Shown: positions 8,931 through 21,309, counted from the first letter of the stretch. The stretch is 33,364 bases of DNA from Gonium pectorale (GCA_001584585.1 LSYV01000007.1:2548330-2581693), one strand, 5' to 3'. Notes: a model not told the origin generated them from the letters alone. A program made the numbers and translations.

Positions 8931-11752
8931 GCCGCCGCGAGAGCGTCACCTCTGGGCAGGGGCAGCTCCGCTCGCCATATCTGAAGGCCTTTAGCGTGCG
9001 ACCTGCATGTTGTCCAATGCCTCTCGGATTCAATAGGAACTCAATCTTGCGCTCATCAAGTAAGAACGTTGTTGGTTGCACGCGGTGTGGAGGGTTATTG
9101 TGTCTAACACTTGGTAGTAACCTCGCGCGCGCTTGTTGACGACTAAACCTGACGCGGATGGTGGTGGTTATTAGGCATGCGTTGCCGTACATGGCACGAG
9201 GCTGGTCGGCCGTAGGCAGGGCTTCTGTCAGGGCCGAGCACGACGGCGTGTCCCACAAGCAGCCAGCGCGGCAGCCAGCGCGGCGGCAGACAGCCGTGCT
9301 GCTGCTGTGAGCGGGGGTCAGTCCGACGGCACTGCCTGCCTGCCTGCCTGTGGGAGGGGGGGGCGTGGTGCTGCTCCGTGCAGACGCGTGCAGGAGCAGC
9401 AGGGTGGGGAGGGAGGGAGGGGGACGACAAACGCGGGATGCACGCCTGACCGACGATCGAGGTCAACGTCGTCCCGGGGATTCATGCAGAGTCGTCTGAG
9501 ACTGCCGAAGTAAGGAAGCCGAAAGGCTGGTGCCCAGAGCCGCCGAAACAGCGAGCGCGCCAGTAAGGCGAGGTAGGCCGAGCTGGGGGTCGGCGGGGCT
9601 GGCCGTGCGGCGGCGTATCGCAGGTTCCCTCTTGGTAGGGTGCGCGGTCGCAGCGGCTCTGAGGCGCTGTCGACGACTAGGGCGAGAGTGCGGTATTAGC
9701 CAGCAGATCGACTGACCGCGCCGCATGAGGCGCGTGAAGCTTTGGGCTCATGGGTCTTACGTGGTGTTTGTGGGGGAGGTTACCGTCCTGCAGTGGCCGG
9801 GTGCGGGTTGCCCCGGGCCACTGATCGGCGAGCACAGCGCGCGTCACATAAAACTTGTTAGGGGACAGCGAATCGCTGACTCTCCACACGTTTAGCGCAG
9901 CGCAGCGTGACGCTTCGTGCGTTTATGTTGGCTTGACGTTCGGTTAAAGGTGAGAAAGTTGCGTGTTGACTGGTTATGACAGTCTTGCCTCCCCAGGTTC
10001 CGTGCGGCGGTGTTGACGTTGTCAGGACCGGGCGCTGAGGGGCTTGCGAGGGGCTGCGGGGGTGGGGGGCGGAGCGAGGGCCCAACAGGGGCCAGCTGCC
10101 TGGGTACGTGTTGGCCCCCCCCCCTTGGCAAAGCAAGGGGCAGCTTGGTTGTTGCATCGCCTGCGGCTTAAGTTTAGCTAAGGACAGGTGTAACTGTCGA
10201 TGAATTGCCGCCGCAGCAGACCGCATGGTAGCCCCGACAGCGCCGCATGGTGCACCCCCCGCTCCCCCCCCCCCCCCGCCACGACCTACCCAGACTTCAA
10301 ATGACAGGGCATTTGCGCTCCGGTACCAGAATCTCGAAGCAGCTCCACGCAACAAGCTTGCGGTGATACGCGCCTTCTCACATGCCGCTCCGACTGCCGC
10401 ACGGTCACACGCCGTATCCCAACACACGCGAGCGCAAACAGGCGCCCGATCGGGTCGCGCCCGTGCGCTGTGAGCCAGTGGCCCGAGCGGCCAGCCTGCT
10501 GCCGAGCGCGCCGCGGCGCACATCCATCGCACCCAGGTGAGCGGCCGCCCCAACTCCATCGCTGCCTGGGCGCAGTGATGGCTACGTACGGGGTGCGGTG
10601 CGGTGCGGTGTGGTGTGGTGTGCGGCCCCCTGCGACCCCCACGCCAGGAATCGGCTGTACCCGGTCGCAGTCCTGCGTACCCTAGTCGTTAGCCTTGACA
10701 GCAGGCCCAGGCCAGTTGCTAGCCTGGGTTTCCTAACATCGTCTTGACAACTGACAATAACCGCTCTGCAGCTTCACAGCTACAATCGTACAGCTGCGTG
10801 AGACACCGGTGTCCGGTGCCGCCCGTGTCCGTGCATGTGATGGCGGTGTGCCCCAACGCCGGAACCCCATGCGTGCCAACGCCCGGGAGGACCCCTCCAC
10901 CGCCGCCGCCGTCCTCGGAAGCTCCAACAGCTGAACCATGCACCAGCGCCGCCCGTGGGTCTCTCGAGCACACATGAGGTTCCTCAGTTGGCTGCTCCCG
11001 CTTGCACACCGCCGCACTACGCTCTGAACGCCCCGTTCCTGGGTGTGACCAGTGCTGCCAGCTGCTTCCAGCTTGTGCCGCTGCCCTTCGCCGCAGTCTA
11101 AGCTCGTCTGCCGCCCACATTGCCCCTCCCCCGCCTCTCGACCTCTAGCCCTCCTCACCACCCCTCCCCCCCACCGCCGCTACCCTGACCACATGCCCCA
11201 GCAACTGCCTCTCAGCTCGCAGGCGGCAGCACCACCCGGCCTCCATGCCCAGCGCCACGTCTCTCGCCTCTCTCGCTGCCTCGCCCGCTCGCGTGCGCTG
11301 CCGGTCCCCTGCTCCAGCACCGCCAGACGGTGGCGCCGCCTTGCGCGTGCAAGGGGGTGGGGCGGCGGCTCCGACCTTCTCGTCCGGGCTCGGCGCGGCT
11401 CGCCTGAGCCCCAGCCGCGTCCACGCCGGTCGTGGCCTGTCCACTGTTACCTCCGCCTGCTGCGGGCACGACGACGGCATCAGGACAGGATAAGGCCGGA
11501 AAGCACCCTCGGCCGGCCTGGCAGTGCATGGCAGAGGCCCCATCCGGCCCGTTCCTTGCGCGTTGCGCCTGGTGCCACCTGCATGCACCGGTGCCACCTG
11601 CATGCCAGCGCACCGCCAAATCCGAACCGCTACCGCTGCCGTCTGTTTCGCCCATCACTGCCCGTCCCCCGGCCCCATTGACAAGTAGATGTGACCAGTG
11701 CTGAGGCTCGGCCCACCCAAGGCTCCCCAACCAGCCCTGGCCCCACCGTTGC
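8931..11752. other. Intergenic region between two convergent gene ends
   Basis: This stretch holds the 3' flank of the surface-protein gene (+) and of CSN7 (-). Open frames here are short or GC-driven and show no recognisable family or consistent splicing. Simple repeats are a TGCC tetramer run (about 9333-9350), GGTGC/GGTGT pentamers (about 10592-10623), C and G homopolymer runs near 10110-10135 and 10265, and a 16-base unit repeated at 11571-11586 and 11590-11605. No tRNA or rRNA was seen. Confidence 0.6.
10189..10193 (+). terminator. Candidate polyadenylation signal TGTAA for the surface-protein gene
   Basis: TGTAA is the usual green-algal polyadenylation signal. This is the first plus-strand copy after the stop codon at 8930, which would imply a 3' UTR of about 1.26 kb. 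That is long but possible; a variant signal nearer the stop cannot be excluded. Confidence 0.3.
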
Positions 11753-14564
11753 TCACCTCTTCGGCCGGCCGGGCGCTCCGTGCCGCTCGCGCTCCCCGCG
11801 GCTGCCGCTGGCGCTGGGCGCCCCCCCGCGCCCCTCCTCCCCGCTGCCCATGCCCATGAGGCCCATGCTCCCAATGCGGTCCTCCTCCATCATGTCCAGC
11901 AGCGTGCCCTCGTCCAGCAGCGACTCGGTGGCGCGGGTCTCAGCCTGCGCGCGCCGACCACGAGTTACGATGGAGGGAGGGAGGGTCTTAGTCTGAGCCG
12001 ACGGAGGGTTGGGTGGGCATGCGGGAGAGCGACGTAATGGAGGAGATGGAGGGTTGCGTGATGCGGTGTAGCGTGTCGGTGCGGGCAAGGTTTTAGGTAT
12101 GAAGCTTGGGGCTCGAGGAGGAGGATCGGCACAGCGGCGCGGGCATCGGCCAGCGGGAGGAAGGGGGGCACAAACCCTTGCATTGAAAAGGGTGACATGC
12201 CGTTCCGAAAAGGCAGAGTCGATGTGGAGTGATATGAAGGGAGGCCCGGTGGCGGCGGGCTTCGTCTAGGGGACTGAAGGGGTGTTTGTAACGGATCATA
12301 ACGGATCAGAGCAATAGGGCCCGCCGCCACATGCCGTGCATGGCGGTGACAACTGATCACCGGCCGCTGCCTCAGCGACCCAACGAGCCGGGCGCAGTGC
12401 GGACAGCATGTGACCGGGGCCTTGTGAGACCGAGTGCGGCAGTCCGCCATCACCCGACACCTTGCGGGGCCCACCCGGCCGCTCCCCTGGCCCCTGCCTC
12501 TACCGCGCCCGAAATGTCACCCCTTTCCTGCGTCGTCACGCCCTATCTACCCCTCCCTCCGCCTTCCGCCACCTGCGCCTCACAACATAGCCCGCATGAC
12601 ACCTCCCCTGCAAAAGCGTCCATTCCCACGTCCGCTCGCAAGGCCCCTCTCCCCACCTTGATGTTCCGCTTGGCCTCCTCGATGCGGGCCTCCAGCTCCT
12701 CCCGGTGCTGCCTCGCTGCGTCGCTGCAGCTGGTGGCGTAGGCCACGCGGGCCTCGATGGCGCGGAGCAGCTCGTCGCCCGCAGAGATCCTGGCCCGGGG
12801 CGGTCGCGGCAGGGCGGGGCATGGTTTGAGATTATATGTTTGGCGAGTAAGCCTGTAGCAGCGTCCTCCCGTCCGGCGTCAAGCCAAAAGAGGGGGGCAG
12901 GCAAGCATGCGCGCTGCGCTGAGCTGGGTGCCAGGAGAGGGAAGGAACGAGGGCGCGAACCGGAGGGGAGCGTTTGACGCTCCCCACCCGCTACGGCCAC
13001 GACCACGACTGCCAAGCCGCCCCGGATGCGCCAACAGCGACCCACCATGCGCCCAGGCGGCGGTTGAGCTCGGGCAGGTGCTCAGGCCGCACGTCCCGAC
13101 CCAACACGTCGTGAACCTGGGGAGTCCGGGGCGTTCACGACGAGCGGGGGGCGCGGAAGGTCACGAGGTTACAGCTGGTGACAGCGTAGTAGCACCAATT
13201 ATGTATCACCGCTAAGAAGTATCTCACCCCTCCAGGGCCGAGTGAGAGGCCGGACGCAGGGGGCGGCCCGCTCGCACTGCACGCACGCACACCCGCACTG
13301 CCTTTGCGTCAACCCGCGTCCCGGCGAATCATACACAGGTACAGCAACCGACTGTAAGGCAAGCCCCTGACGCCCACCCTGAGCGTTTTCAGCAGCTTCC
13401 GACACACAATCGTTCCCGAAGATTAGCACGCTCTCCCTCGCGTCCGCACCTGCAGGCAGGCCATCTTCTGGTCGAGGCGCCCCGCCACGATCACCCCCGT
13501 GTAGAAGCAGGCGTTGATGAGGAAGTCCTCCAGCTCGCGCACGCCGCCGATCTGCAGCGCAGACTGCAGCTGCGCGTACGGCAGCACCTGCAGCGCCCAG
13601 TATGTACGGCATGGCGCTCAGACACGTAAATGGCTGCACCTCGAGTGCGCCGATGCGGGTGCATAAAAAATCTCAAAGCTCGTGTCCATATGCACAGCCA
13701 CACGCCATTTGACGACATGAGTTCTGCGTGCAGCTGCCGACGCTGCTCATCAGCATGCCCGGCTGCTCTCAGGCCCATCCCAGCCCCCACCGCTAACTCG
13801 ATTTCGCGCCAGTACCCTGGTGCCGATGCCCTGGTCGGCGCGGTGCTACCTTTTGGCTGGCGGCCATGGAGGCCACCGTCAGCTGCTTGAGCTTGAGCAC
13901 CTGCGCCTCGCTCAGCGGGGGGAAGCTGGAGGGGGAGGCTGAACGGCAGAGACGGGGGGGGACGGCGCAGGGGATTGGCTTAAGGTGCGAGCAGTGTGGC
14001 AAAGAAACACTGAAGGGGTGCGTCACGCACGGCACACCTCCCCACAACGCGCCCTGCGGTCCATACTGTCCACCCTGCAAACCCGGAGTACCCTATATGG
14101 CGTCTAGTAGGGATGAGTTAGGTGGGGGAAGCAGTCTGCGAAAACCCTGATGCATGCGTTATTCCGGCATCCCGCTCCGCGCTCAGTGAGGCGACCCCCT
14201 CGCCTGCTGCGACTTACCCTGGTAGTCCGACCATGTCCCGTACGCGAAAAGTTGCAGCAGCGCATAATGCGGGGACAGGTCGGTGCTTTGGAGCTGCGTG
14301 CGGGGTTGAAGCGGGAGGGTTTGGTGTTAAAGTTACGGGCGTGGGTTTTGACCTATGGCAGCTTACGCAAGCCTGAGAGCTGACTGCAATTGTATTATCG
14401 TTTCGTGACGATCTCACCTCCTTGATGCTGGGCACGTCAAGAAGCTCGCCGAAGCCAAAGATGCCAGGGTCGGAGGTCGCCTTTGCAATGATTTCGGTGA
14501 GTCCTCGCCCACGAGCTCCCTTAGCTAAAAGTACACATTGCTGTATCTTGACCTCTTGATCCAT
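11753..14564 (-). CDS. CSN7: COP9 signalosome subunit 7 (PCI-domain protein)
   Basis: Exons in coding order: 14564-14418, 14293-14218, 13938-13850, 13587-13450, 13116-13046, 12789-12657, 11944-11753. All introns are GT-AG and the phases match (0,1,0,0,2,0), giving 281 residues; plant CSN7 is about 260. CSN7 is a scaffold subunit of the complex that removes NEDD8 from cullins. Diagnostic stretches are IIAKATSDPGIFGFGELLDVPSI (residues 24-46), LLQLFAYGTWSDY (61-73), LSEAQVLKLKQLTV (83-96), VRELEDFLINACFYTG (120-135), RDVRPEHLPELNRRL (157-171), and a helical tail with RIEEAKRNIK followed by an acidic then Gly/Arg-rich end. These match the PCI region and C-terminal helix of CSN7 in order. The ATG lies in a GGCCATGG context. 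The final exon reads through to TGA, but that stop sits inside a donor-like AG|GTGAGC, so a further 3' exon is possible. Confidence 0.9.
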
Positions 14565-15496
14565 GGCCGGGGAAGCCCCGGCACCGCGGGATCTCGGCCT
14601 CCGCTAAGAAAGCCTCGATTGTTTCGGTTATTAAGTGAGCTTGCAACTGATACTTTCGGATGGCTACCTATGTATGAATGGGCACAAGGCAGCTAGTTCC
14701 AATGAGGTCTGAGGCGGAGGCCGGGTCCTGGTCCAACTTGGATGCGGAAGAATGCGGTGGGCGTTGTCTGATACAGTCGGTGGGGATGTCCCAGTAACGT
14801 TGTATGCAAACACGGCACGGTACGGCGGGTGGCACTCTCGCTTTCGTATGCCCACATCGCCCATATCGCCCACATCGCCCCCGTCCCCATAACGGCCACG
14901 CGATGGCTGCTGACAGAATATCCAGCAGTGCCCTCCCAACTCAGGCGGTTGTTTAGTGTACGTGCCCAAGCCGCCCTAAGCAGCTTCCAGCCCTCTGTGG
15001 CCTGTAGCCTCGTGCCCTGTCGCGTGCACACGCGGCTGGTCAATCATATTGGCTCGCTCCAGATGGCGGAAGGGTTTCCCATCTGGTACTGGGACCTGCA
15101 GGGAAGTCCCCTGGAACGCATCCACTCCACTACAGGATGCGGATTGCGGTTGCTGCCTTCCCCGTTTCTGGTTCTCTTTATTGATTACAAGCTCCCACAA
15201 AGGGGCTGCAGGCCACACGAGCCGATTGGCTCCAACCCCGCCATTGCAGAGAGGTTGCAACACCCGGAAACGCACAAAGGATGAAACACAGTATACCGCA
15301 GCACAGCACCTTGACGTTGCTGAGTCCTGGCCGGCGGCTTGCTTTGGTGTAGGGAAGAAGGTAAACAGCCACTCCTCCAGGCCAACGGTCAACAACCACG
15401 TCCATAACCTAACGCCTTTGCCGTTGAGTCCACAACTTCACTTGGCGTACTGCGACCTCTGCCAAACCTTGTGCTTCGACAACCAACGATCATGGC

Positions 15497-15501
15497 TTAC
15501 A
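15497..15501 (-). terminator. Candidate polyadenylation signal TGTAA for the oxidase gene
   Basis: The plus strand reads TTACA, so TGTAA on the minus strand, about 600 bases past the oxidase stop. It is the first such motif downstream and gives a 3' UTR length typical of green algae. A second copy lies at 15185-15189. Confidence 0.4.
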
Positions 15502-16062
15502 AGCCACCGGTCACACCAACCCAGCCCCGCATACGCAGTGGTACCAAACGGAATTACCATTTCGGCGTGATGGAAACGCAGGAAAACCTCAGTAGGGCGA
15601 CATCAAACGTGTATTGGCAAGGGATTGGCATCCCCAACTGAAGGGGTTGGCCTTGTTTTGTTGCGGTTTGTGGGCCCACCCGCTGGCCCTTGTAATGCAC
15701 TTCCATCCGAAGGGACTTGCCCACGCGCTGCCGGCGTCGCTGCACAGCCCCCGCCCCGCCCCGGCGTGGACATGCGCGACCCATCGCTGATCCATCGACG
15801 GGTGCGGCATACATCGACAGGGCAGCGCCACCGGTCCTTCGGCCTCGTGACCCGGGTACTCGCATGCGCATCTCCGCCGCCCCGCCTTCCCGCCGAGTTT
15901 GCCAGACTCCGTTCGCCATGCAGCACATGAGGCTGGTGGCTTTCTGCCCAACAATGCTGTCTGCGCGAGCACCCCAGCACTGTGTGCAACACCGCCGCTT
16001 GCCGTACAGGGCACCTCCGTCCGTAATAAAGCCGCTGCCCGTGCAGCGCTCCCCGCTGTAGG

Positions 16063-16103
16063 TGGCCCCTGGTCCTGGCCCTGGCCCTGGCCCCGGCCCC
16101 TGG
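16063..16103 (+). repeat. TGGCCC hexamer array adjoining the oxidase stop codon
   Basis: Roughly six imperfect TGGCCC/TGGTCC units run up to the stop codon of the multicopper oxidase (TAG at 16106-16104 on the minus strand), so the array forms the first bases of its 3' UTR. Confidence 0.7.
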
Positions 16104-19100
16104 CTAACTGCCCACGCCGGCGCCGCTGCTGCCCTGGCTGCCGGCGGCGGCCCGGCAGTCCAGCCCCTCTGGCGCGGGCCACACTTCGCCCGCCGGCGGC
16201 CGTACCACAAAGTACGACATCATCCCCGAGGCGGCGTGCAAGTCGATCTGGCAGTGGAAGGCCCACACGCCGGGGTTGCTCGCCACGAACCGGATGACGG
16301 TGTAGCCGTAGCCGTCCCGTGGGTCGGGCCCCGCCTCGCCGCCCTGCTGCGCCCCGCGGGCCACCTCCGCGGGCTCCGCCGCCATCCCGCCATCGCCATC
16401 GCCACTGCCGTACCCACCCTCGCTCACACCTCTGACGCCATCATTACCAACACGGTCATCCTCCTCATCGGCGCCGTTGCCGCTGCCGCTGCCAGCATAG
16501 ATGCCGCCGCCACCATTCGCAGGGCTGCCCGCCCTGCGAGGGCGCTGCGCTGGCAGCGCCTGGGGCACCGGCACGGTGTCTCGGAGCACGGGGTTGCGCA
16601 GATTCAGGGCGACAGCCGATGTGTTGAGTCGGTCGTCGTCGTCCCGTGTGACCCGGCCGTTCCCCGCCGCCAGCACCCAGAAGGCCCCGCCGTGCAGGTG
16701 CATCGGGTGAACCATGTGCGAGGGGTTGATCAGAACCAAATCTACGACATCGCCCTGCCGTACTTCGATGCCGTACGACATGGCGGCTTCAGCTGCGAAG
16801 GAGTAGGACGCGTTCCGGGCGGCGTAAATGGGCAGGGCGGCGGGCTGTGTGTAGTTGACCCAGTTGATGGTGTAGCAGAACTTGGGGCGGCTGCCGTTGT
16901 GGTAGGGGGGGCAGCCGGGCGGCGCTCCCTCGCCCGGCAGCAGTGCGGCAAGGCTCGGCGGCAGGCCGTAGGGGTTGTCGGGACGCATCGCCCGGCTCCG
17001 GAAGCCTGGCGGCGGCGCCGTGTCGGCCGCATCCGCAACGTACATGGTGAAGCTCCGGGTTCTTTCCTGGAGGGTGGCGTGAGGGTAGGTACGACCCAGG
17101 AGGCGGCCACTAGGGGGGAGAGTGAGACCCCGCCAACCTGCCAGCCTGCCAGCCTGCCAGCGACGTTGTTGTGTATACAGTGGGCGGCCCTGTGCATGGC
17201 CCGGCTGCGTTACAACATTAACGTCGGCGCTCTGCCTCCTCACTCCCACCCACCTGGGGCGGTGGCAGGACACTGGCGGCGGCGGCCAGAGTGGCATGTT
17301 TGAAGTTCAGCAAGCCGGGCTGGGAGCCGCTGGAGTTGGCGCAGGTGAGGCGCGGGGCGTAGGCGGCTGGATCGACCCGCGGGTCGGCGTGCGGCTCGGG
17401 GGCACCCTCGTACGACAGCACGGCGGGCGTGCATAGGCCGCTGAGGGTGCATACGTTGATCCAATAGTTGTCCACCGGTTGGTCTGCGTGCGTGTGCGGG
17501 TGCGCATGTACAGGGTCAGGGAGTCAAGGCGAATCAGCGCGCAGTCATCTGAGCGCCCCCTCCAGCGTAAGTGTGAACTCCATCCACGCTGCATGCTCCA
17601 ATTGGTGCACCGCAGCAGCAGCAGCAACGCCAGCACCCACTTCCGACAGCACGCCCCGCTTCGACTCACTTCCGCAACTCCTTTCCCCTGCCCTCTCCCT
17701 CCGCCCGCCCGGCCCCTCCCCTTGCTTCCTCGGGTCGTGTCCAGCGGCAAGGCGGCCGCGCAGCAGTCGCGTTTACGCCCCTTCCCGCCCGCTTCCACCC
17801 CCACCTGCATACAGCACCAGGTCGGCTCGTTCGCCCGGCGTGAGGATGAGCGCCTCGGCCGCCGCCGGCTGCACGGGCTGGCCGTCCAGGGCGATGACGG
17901 ACAGCCGGTGCGCCGCAACGCTGAGGCGCAGCGCCCAGGCGGCCGAGCCGGCGATGGCGCGCAGCCGGTAGCGCAAGCCGGGGTGCACGCGGAACACGGC
18001 GGGGGAGCTTCCGGGCAGGATGGAGCGGCCGTTCACCTGGGGAGGGGAGGTGCGCGGGGACGAGGAGAGGCGTGGAGGCGGTGAGGGGTGTGGGAGAGGG
18101 GCAGGAAGGGGGGCGATGGAGACGGATCGTCCCCCTTCCGCGACGACTCCAGACCAGCGTTGGATGGAGGTTGAGGTTCAGCTATGGAGGAACCTCAGCC
18201 CCTTCCCCCCAGCCGGGCACCTTCACAGTCCGGCAGGGTGTCGCGCGGCCGCACCTCTAGGGTGTAGAAGGGCAGGTCGGAGAGCTCCATGCCGGGACAC
18301 GACATCCCACTGCGCTTCACCGGCCAGGGGCCGTCGCCGCCGTCGGGGGCGCCGTTGACACCCCGCTTGGCCTGCCCGCCCGCTGACCCCGGTGGGGCAG
18401 GTGGCCCATAGGTCATCACTGCTTGCAGCCCTTCATCGCCGGCACTGCTACTGCTGTTGTTGCTGCTGCTGCCGCCGCCGCCGCCGTCTCCAACACCGCT
18501 GCTCTGGCTGTCGCCGGGCCCGCCTCCGTCGAGTCCGTCACTCTCATCCATACCCCCGTCGCCGTCGCCCTCATCGTCTCCGCCCCTCCCCAGCGCGCGC
18601 ATGCCCTCGCTGCGCAGCCGCATTAGCATCTCATCCGACGTCTGCGGAAACACGTCAGTCAGGAACATGACGTGCTCGTCCAGGTCCTCGTCGTACAGCC
18701 CGTCGTACGAGCCGCCCGGCCGGCCGTCCCGCGGGTCTGTCACCACCACGGGGCCGCGCAGCCCGTCGCCCAGCTGCCCCGCCACGTGGCTGTGGTACCA
18801 GGTGGTGCCGGCCGGCTCGGCAATGAACCGGTGGGTAAAGGTGGCGCCGGGGGGCACTGCGGCCTGCGGGCGCGCAAGCCAGATCGGGGCGGGTGAGGCC
18901 ACGTGGACGGGGGCGGGATGCGGCCGCGGGGCGCTGGCGGGGTGGGACGGGGGGTTTGGAGGACCTAGCCTGGAGGTCGCCTGGGGTGCGGCTGTGCGGA
19001 TGAGCAAACAAAAGCGCGTAGGCACGGGAGTGAAAGAGGCATGCCGGGGCCGTAACATACGGGCGCAGGATAGGAGCATCCCAGAACGACAGCGCAATGT

Positions 19101-20809
19101 GGCCACGAAGAAGCCGATTCGGGTACAACGCCTGTGACTGACGCACTGGAAGTCATCCGAAAGACCTCACCCCCGGGTGTGGAGCTTCATCCCCCGCCGG
19201 GGCACCCACCTGCCCACGTGACAGCCCGCCCGCCCGCCCGCCCGCCCACCCGGCTGCCCCCGGCGGGCTGCAACAAGCCTGTACACCAACCCCTTCCGCG
19301 CTGAGTCAGGGTTTTCGACTTCCCGAACTTCCGTCCCCCGCTTTCTCGGGTTGCGCCCCCTGGCATCCTTGGCTGCGCAATATCGCGACTCCCTCGACGA
19401 GACACCGCAGCCTCCCGGGGGCACGACGCGCGGAGCGCCCCGACCTGCGTCAGCCCGTCCGTTCCGTCCGCCCAGCTGGCGTTGGGGAAGTGCTGCCCGT
19501 GCAGGTACAGCGTGACGCGGCCACCGCCCGCCGCCGCTGCTGCGCCCGTCGCCACGTCGCGGTTGGTAAGCTGCAGCCGGTACTCGCGGCCGCGCTCCAG
19601 ACGCAGCAGCGGGCCGGGGCCCGGGGTGGAGCGGTTGAAGGCGAGGAGGGGAGACGGGGCGGTTGAGGCCTGCAGCCGCCGCGGGACGGGGGTGGGCAGA
19701 TGGCGAGGAAAGGGAGGGGGCGGGGAGGGAGGAAGGCAATGGGGAGAAAGGAGCGCTGGGCGTGCGATAGGTCCTTCGGACCGGGGGATGCAGGACTGAG
19801 GGCGCGGCAATTTATAAGACATGAGCGGCCGGCAGGGCGGCAGGGCATAGGAGTTGAGGGCCCCGGGCGCCAGCACGCGCAAGACAGTTGCTGGAGCGGG
19901 CAGCAGCAGCAGCGAGCAGCGAGCCCCGAGTGGGGAGCACCTCGTGGCTGTTGCGGCTGCCGCCACCTCCGCCTCCATGCAGCCTGGCAGCGGTGAGCCG
20001 CAGCGTCGGGATCCCCGGGGCGGGCGCCAGCTGCGGGCAGCGCACTGTGCAAGGGTGCACCAGTGCGGGGTTGGGGCGGGGGGCGAATTGCACCTACCGG
20101 GGTACGCTGAGCGCTGCAGATCTGGGGTTGGTGCCGCGGCTGCCGATCAGCACGGCCGCCCCGCCATGAGCCGTCGCACGAGGAGGGGGGTCGCGATGGA
20201 ATACGGTGCTCGCATCAGCCAGGCACAGCGGGGTCGCTGACGGCCCTCGGCCCACCTCCTGTTCCACCTAGCGGCGCCACAGCCGCCTCCGCCGCCTGTG
20301 CTCCACCCGAGTTCCGCGCCGGCAGCATCCCGGCGGGGCTCAGCGGCCCTGTGTTGTTTCTCCATGAATGCTCTTTGGGCCGGGCGGGCTCCGCCGCGGC
20401 CAGGCGCCTGCTGCATACGAGCCAGTGACAGGGGAGGCGCGGGAGGGAGGCAGGGTTTGTGGACTTCAGGCGGGCGAGCGTGAGCCGTTGGAGTGCGGGC
20501 GCTGTGGCTGGCAAATGTGTGTTTGCGGGTGAGGTGGGGGCAAGAAGGACAGGAGACAGATCCCGGACGCAGCGTATTACTGCGCTGTATCACTTTGTAC
20601 GTGCGGCTGCAAGGGACGCGGCGGCGGTAGAAATGGTTTTCAGTCGGCACGCAGGTTGGCAGCAGGCGGGAACGCTGGGCTGCGCACCGCGGAGTGTTGG
20701 TGGGTTGCGCGCACGCGAGCAGCAGGGCGACCAGGGCCGCCAGGAGGGCGGCTGGCAGCGCCGCTGCTGGGGCCGTGCAGCATGGCCTTGCGGTGCCGCG
20801 CGGGGGCAT
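16104..20809 (-). CDS. Secreted multicopper oxidase with altered trinuclear-site ligands
   Basis: Exons in coding order: 20809-20688, 20410-20256 (or 20268), 20044-19941, 19669-19445, 18863-18255, 18036-17805, 17483-17254, 17066-16104. Phases agree (2,1,0,0,0,1,0), giving about 879 residues; typical laccases have 500-600. The N-terminus is a signal peptide with hydrophobic core ALPAALLAALVALLLA. Cupredoxin features follow in the usual order: FNRSTPGPGPLLRLERG; motif I YLHG with WADGTDGLTQ; motif II WYHSHVAGQLGDGL; YRLRAIA; LVLYADQPVDNYWI; motif III HPMHLHG; motif IV FHCQIDLHAASGM. This family oxidises phenols or metal ions with O2 as acceptor. The type-1 ligands (His, Cys, His, Met) are present, but motif I has Tyr for the first His and motif IV has Gln for the second His of HCH. 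Low-complexity inserts (Gly/Asp/Ser-rich) in exons 5 and 8 explain the extra length. Exons 2 and 3 are the least certain. The substrate is unknown. Confidence 0.87.
17137..17160 (+). repeat. CCTGCCAG octamer run in an oxidase intron
   Basis: Three tandem CCTGCCAG units lie in the last intron (17067-17253) of the multicopper oxidase gene. This is a simple repeat with no evident function. Confidence 0.6.
19224..19252 (+). repeat. CCCG tetramer run in an oxidase intron
   Basis: About seven tandem CCCG units lie in the intron between 18864 and 19444 of the multicopper oxidase gene. G-rich on the transcribed sense strand; no specific role is evident. Confidence 0.65.
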
Positions 20810-21309
20810 TGCTGTGTTGATGGGCTGCCGAGGTAGGCGGCGGAAGAGGTCTGGGCGTGAACCAGGTCAGGTTGCGTCTACGAAACCGGTCCGCCGGCAG
20901 CTGAAGTCCGGGGAACCTTCCGCTTCGGAGCCGGTATTCCCGCCTGGGCACTGTTCCGCATTGGAACGCCGTGCGAGGTGTCAAGCAGCACAAGCCAAGG
21001 CGGAATGTGTGCGTGACCCAGGGGTCAATTGCTCGTCCTTAACAACCTATTCACACACTTCGCGCTATGCCGCAACCATCAGCCTTCTAGAAGTACTCAT
21101 GGTGCTGCGTATCCGCATGGCGCTGTGTATCCGTGTGTATTCACAGTCTGCATCCCAGCCTGCGCGTCCACAGTCCGCAATCCGCATGTGTGCGGCGGTG
21201 ACCCGGGGGTCGCTCACAGTGCGCGGCCCCCGCCCACCCCTCACCCCCACCATGCGCCACGCGGCGAACGACACAGGGTAGACAGAAACGGTGTCATCGC
21301 AAGGTGCAG

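Larger units (their letters stand above)
14565..16103. other. Intergenic region: CSN7 5' flank and oxidase 3' flank
   Basis: It separates two minus-strand genes, so it must hold the 3' UTR of the oxidase and the promoter and 5' UTR of CSN7. A 9-base repeat (GCCCACATC and variants) lies at about 14850-14881, and a TGGCCC hexamer array at 16063-16103 abuts the oxidase stop codon. No open frame shows family resemblance, and no clear TATA box was found upstream of CSN7. Confidence 0.6.

Noticed and set aside
9858..10559. 233-residue minus-strand open frame between the first two genes
   Set aside because: It crosses homopolymer C runs, shows no family resemblance and has no partner exons with matching phase.
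14850..14881. Short tandem repeat considered as a possible CRISPR-like array
   Set aside because: Units are 9 bases with no spacers; it is a simple minisatellite.
20147..20687. Uninterrupted continuation of the oxidase signal-peptide frame
   Set aside because: After residue 40 the sequence loses any resemblance to the family, whereas a donor at 20687 with phase-2 joining leads into the conserved cupredoxin region.
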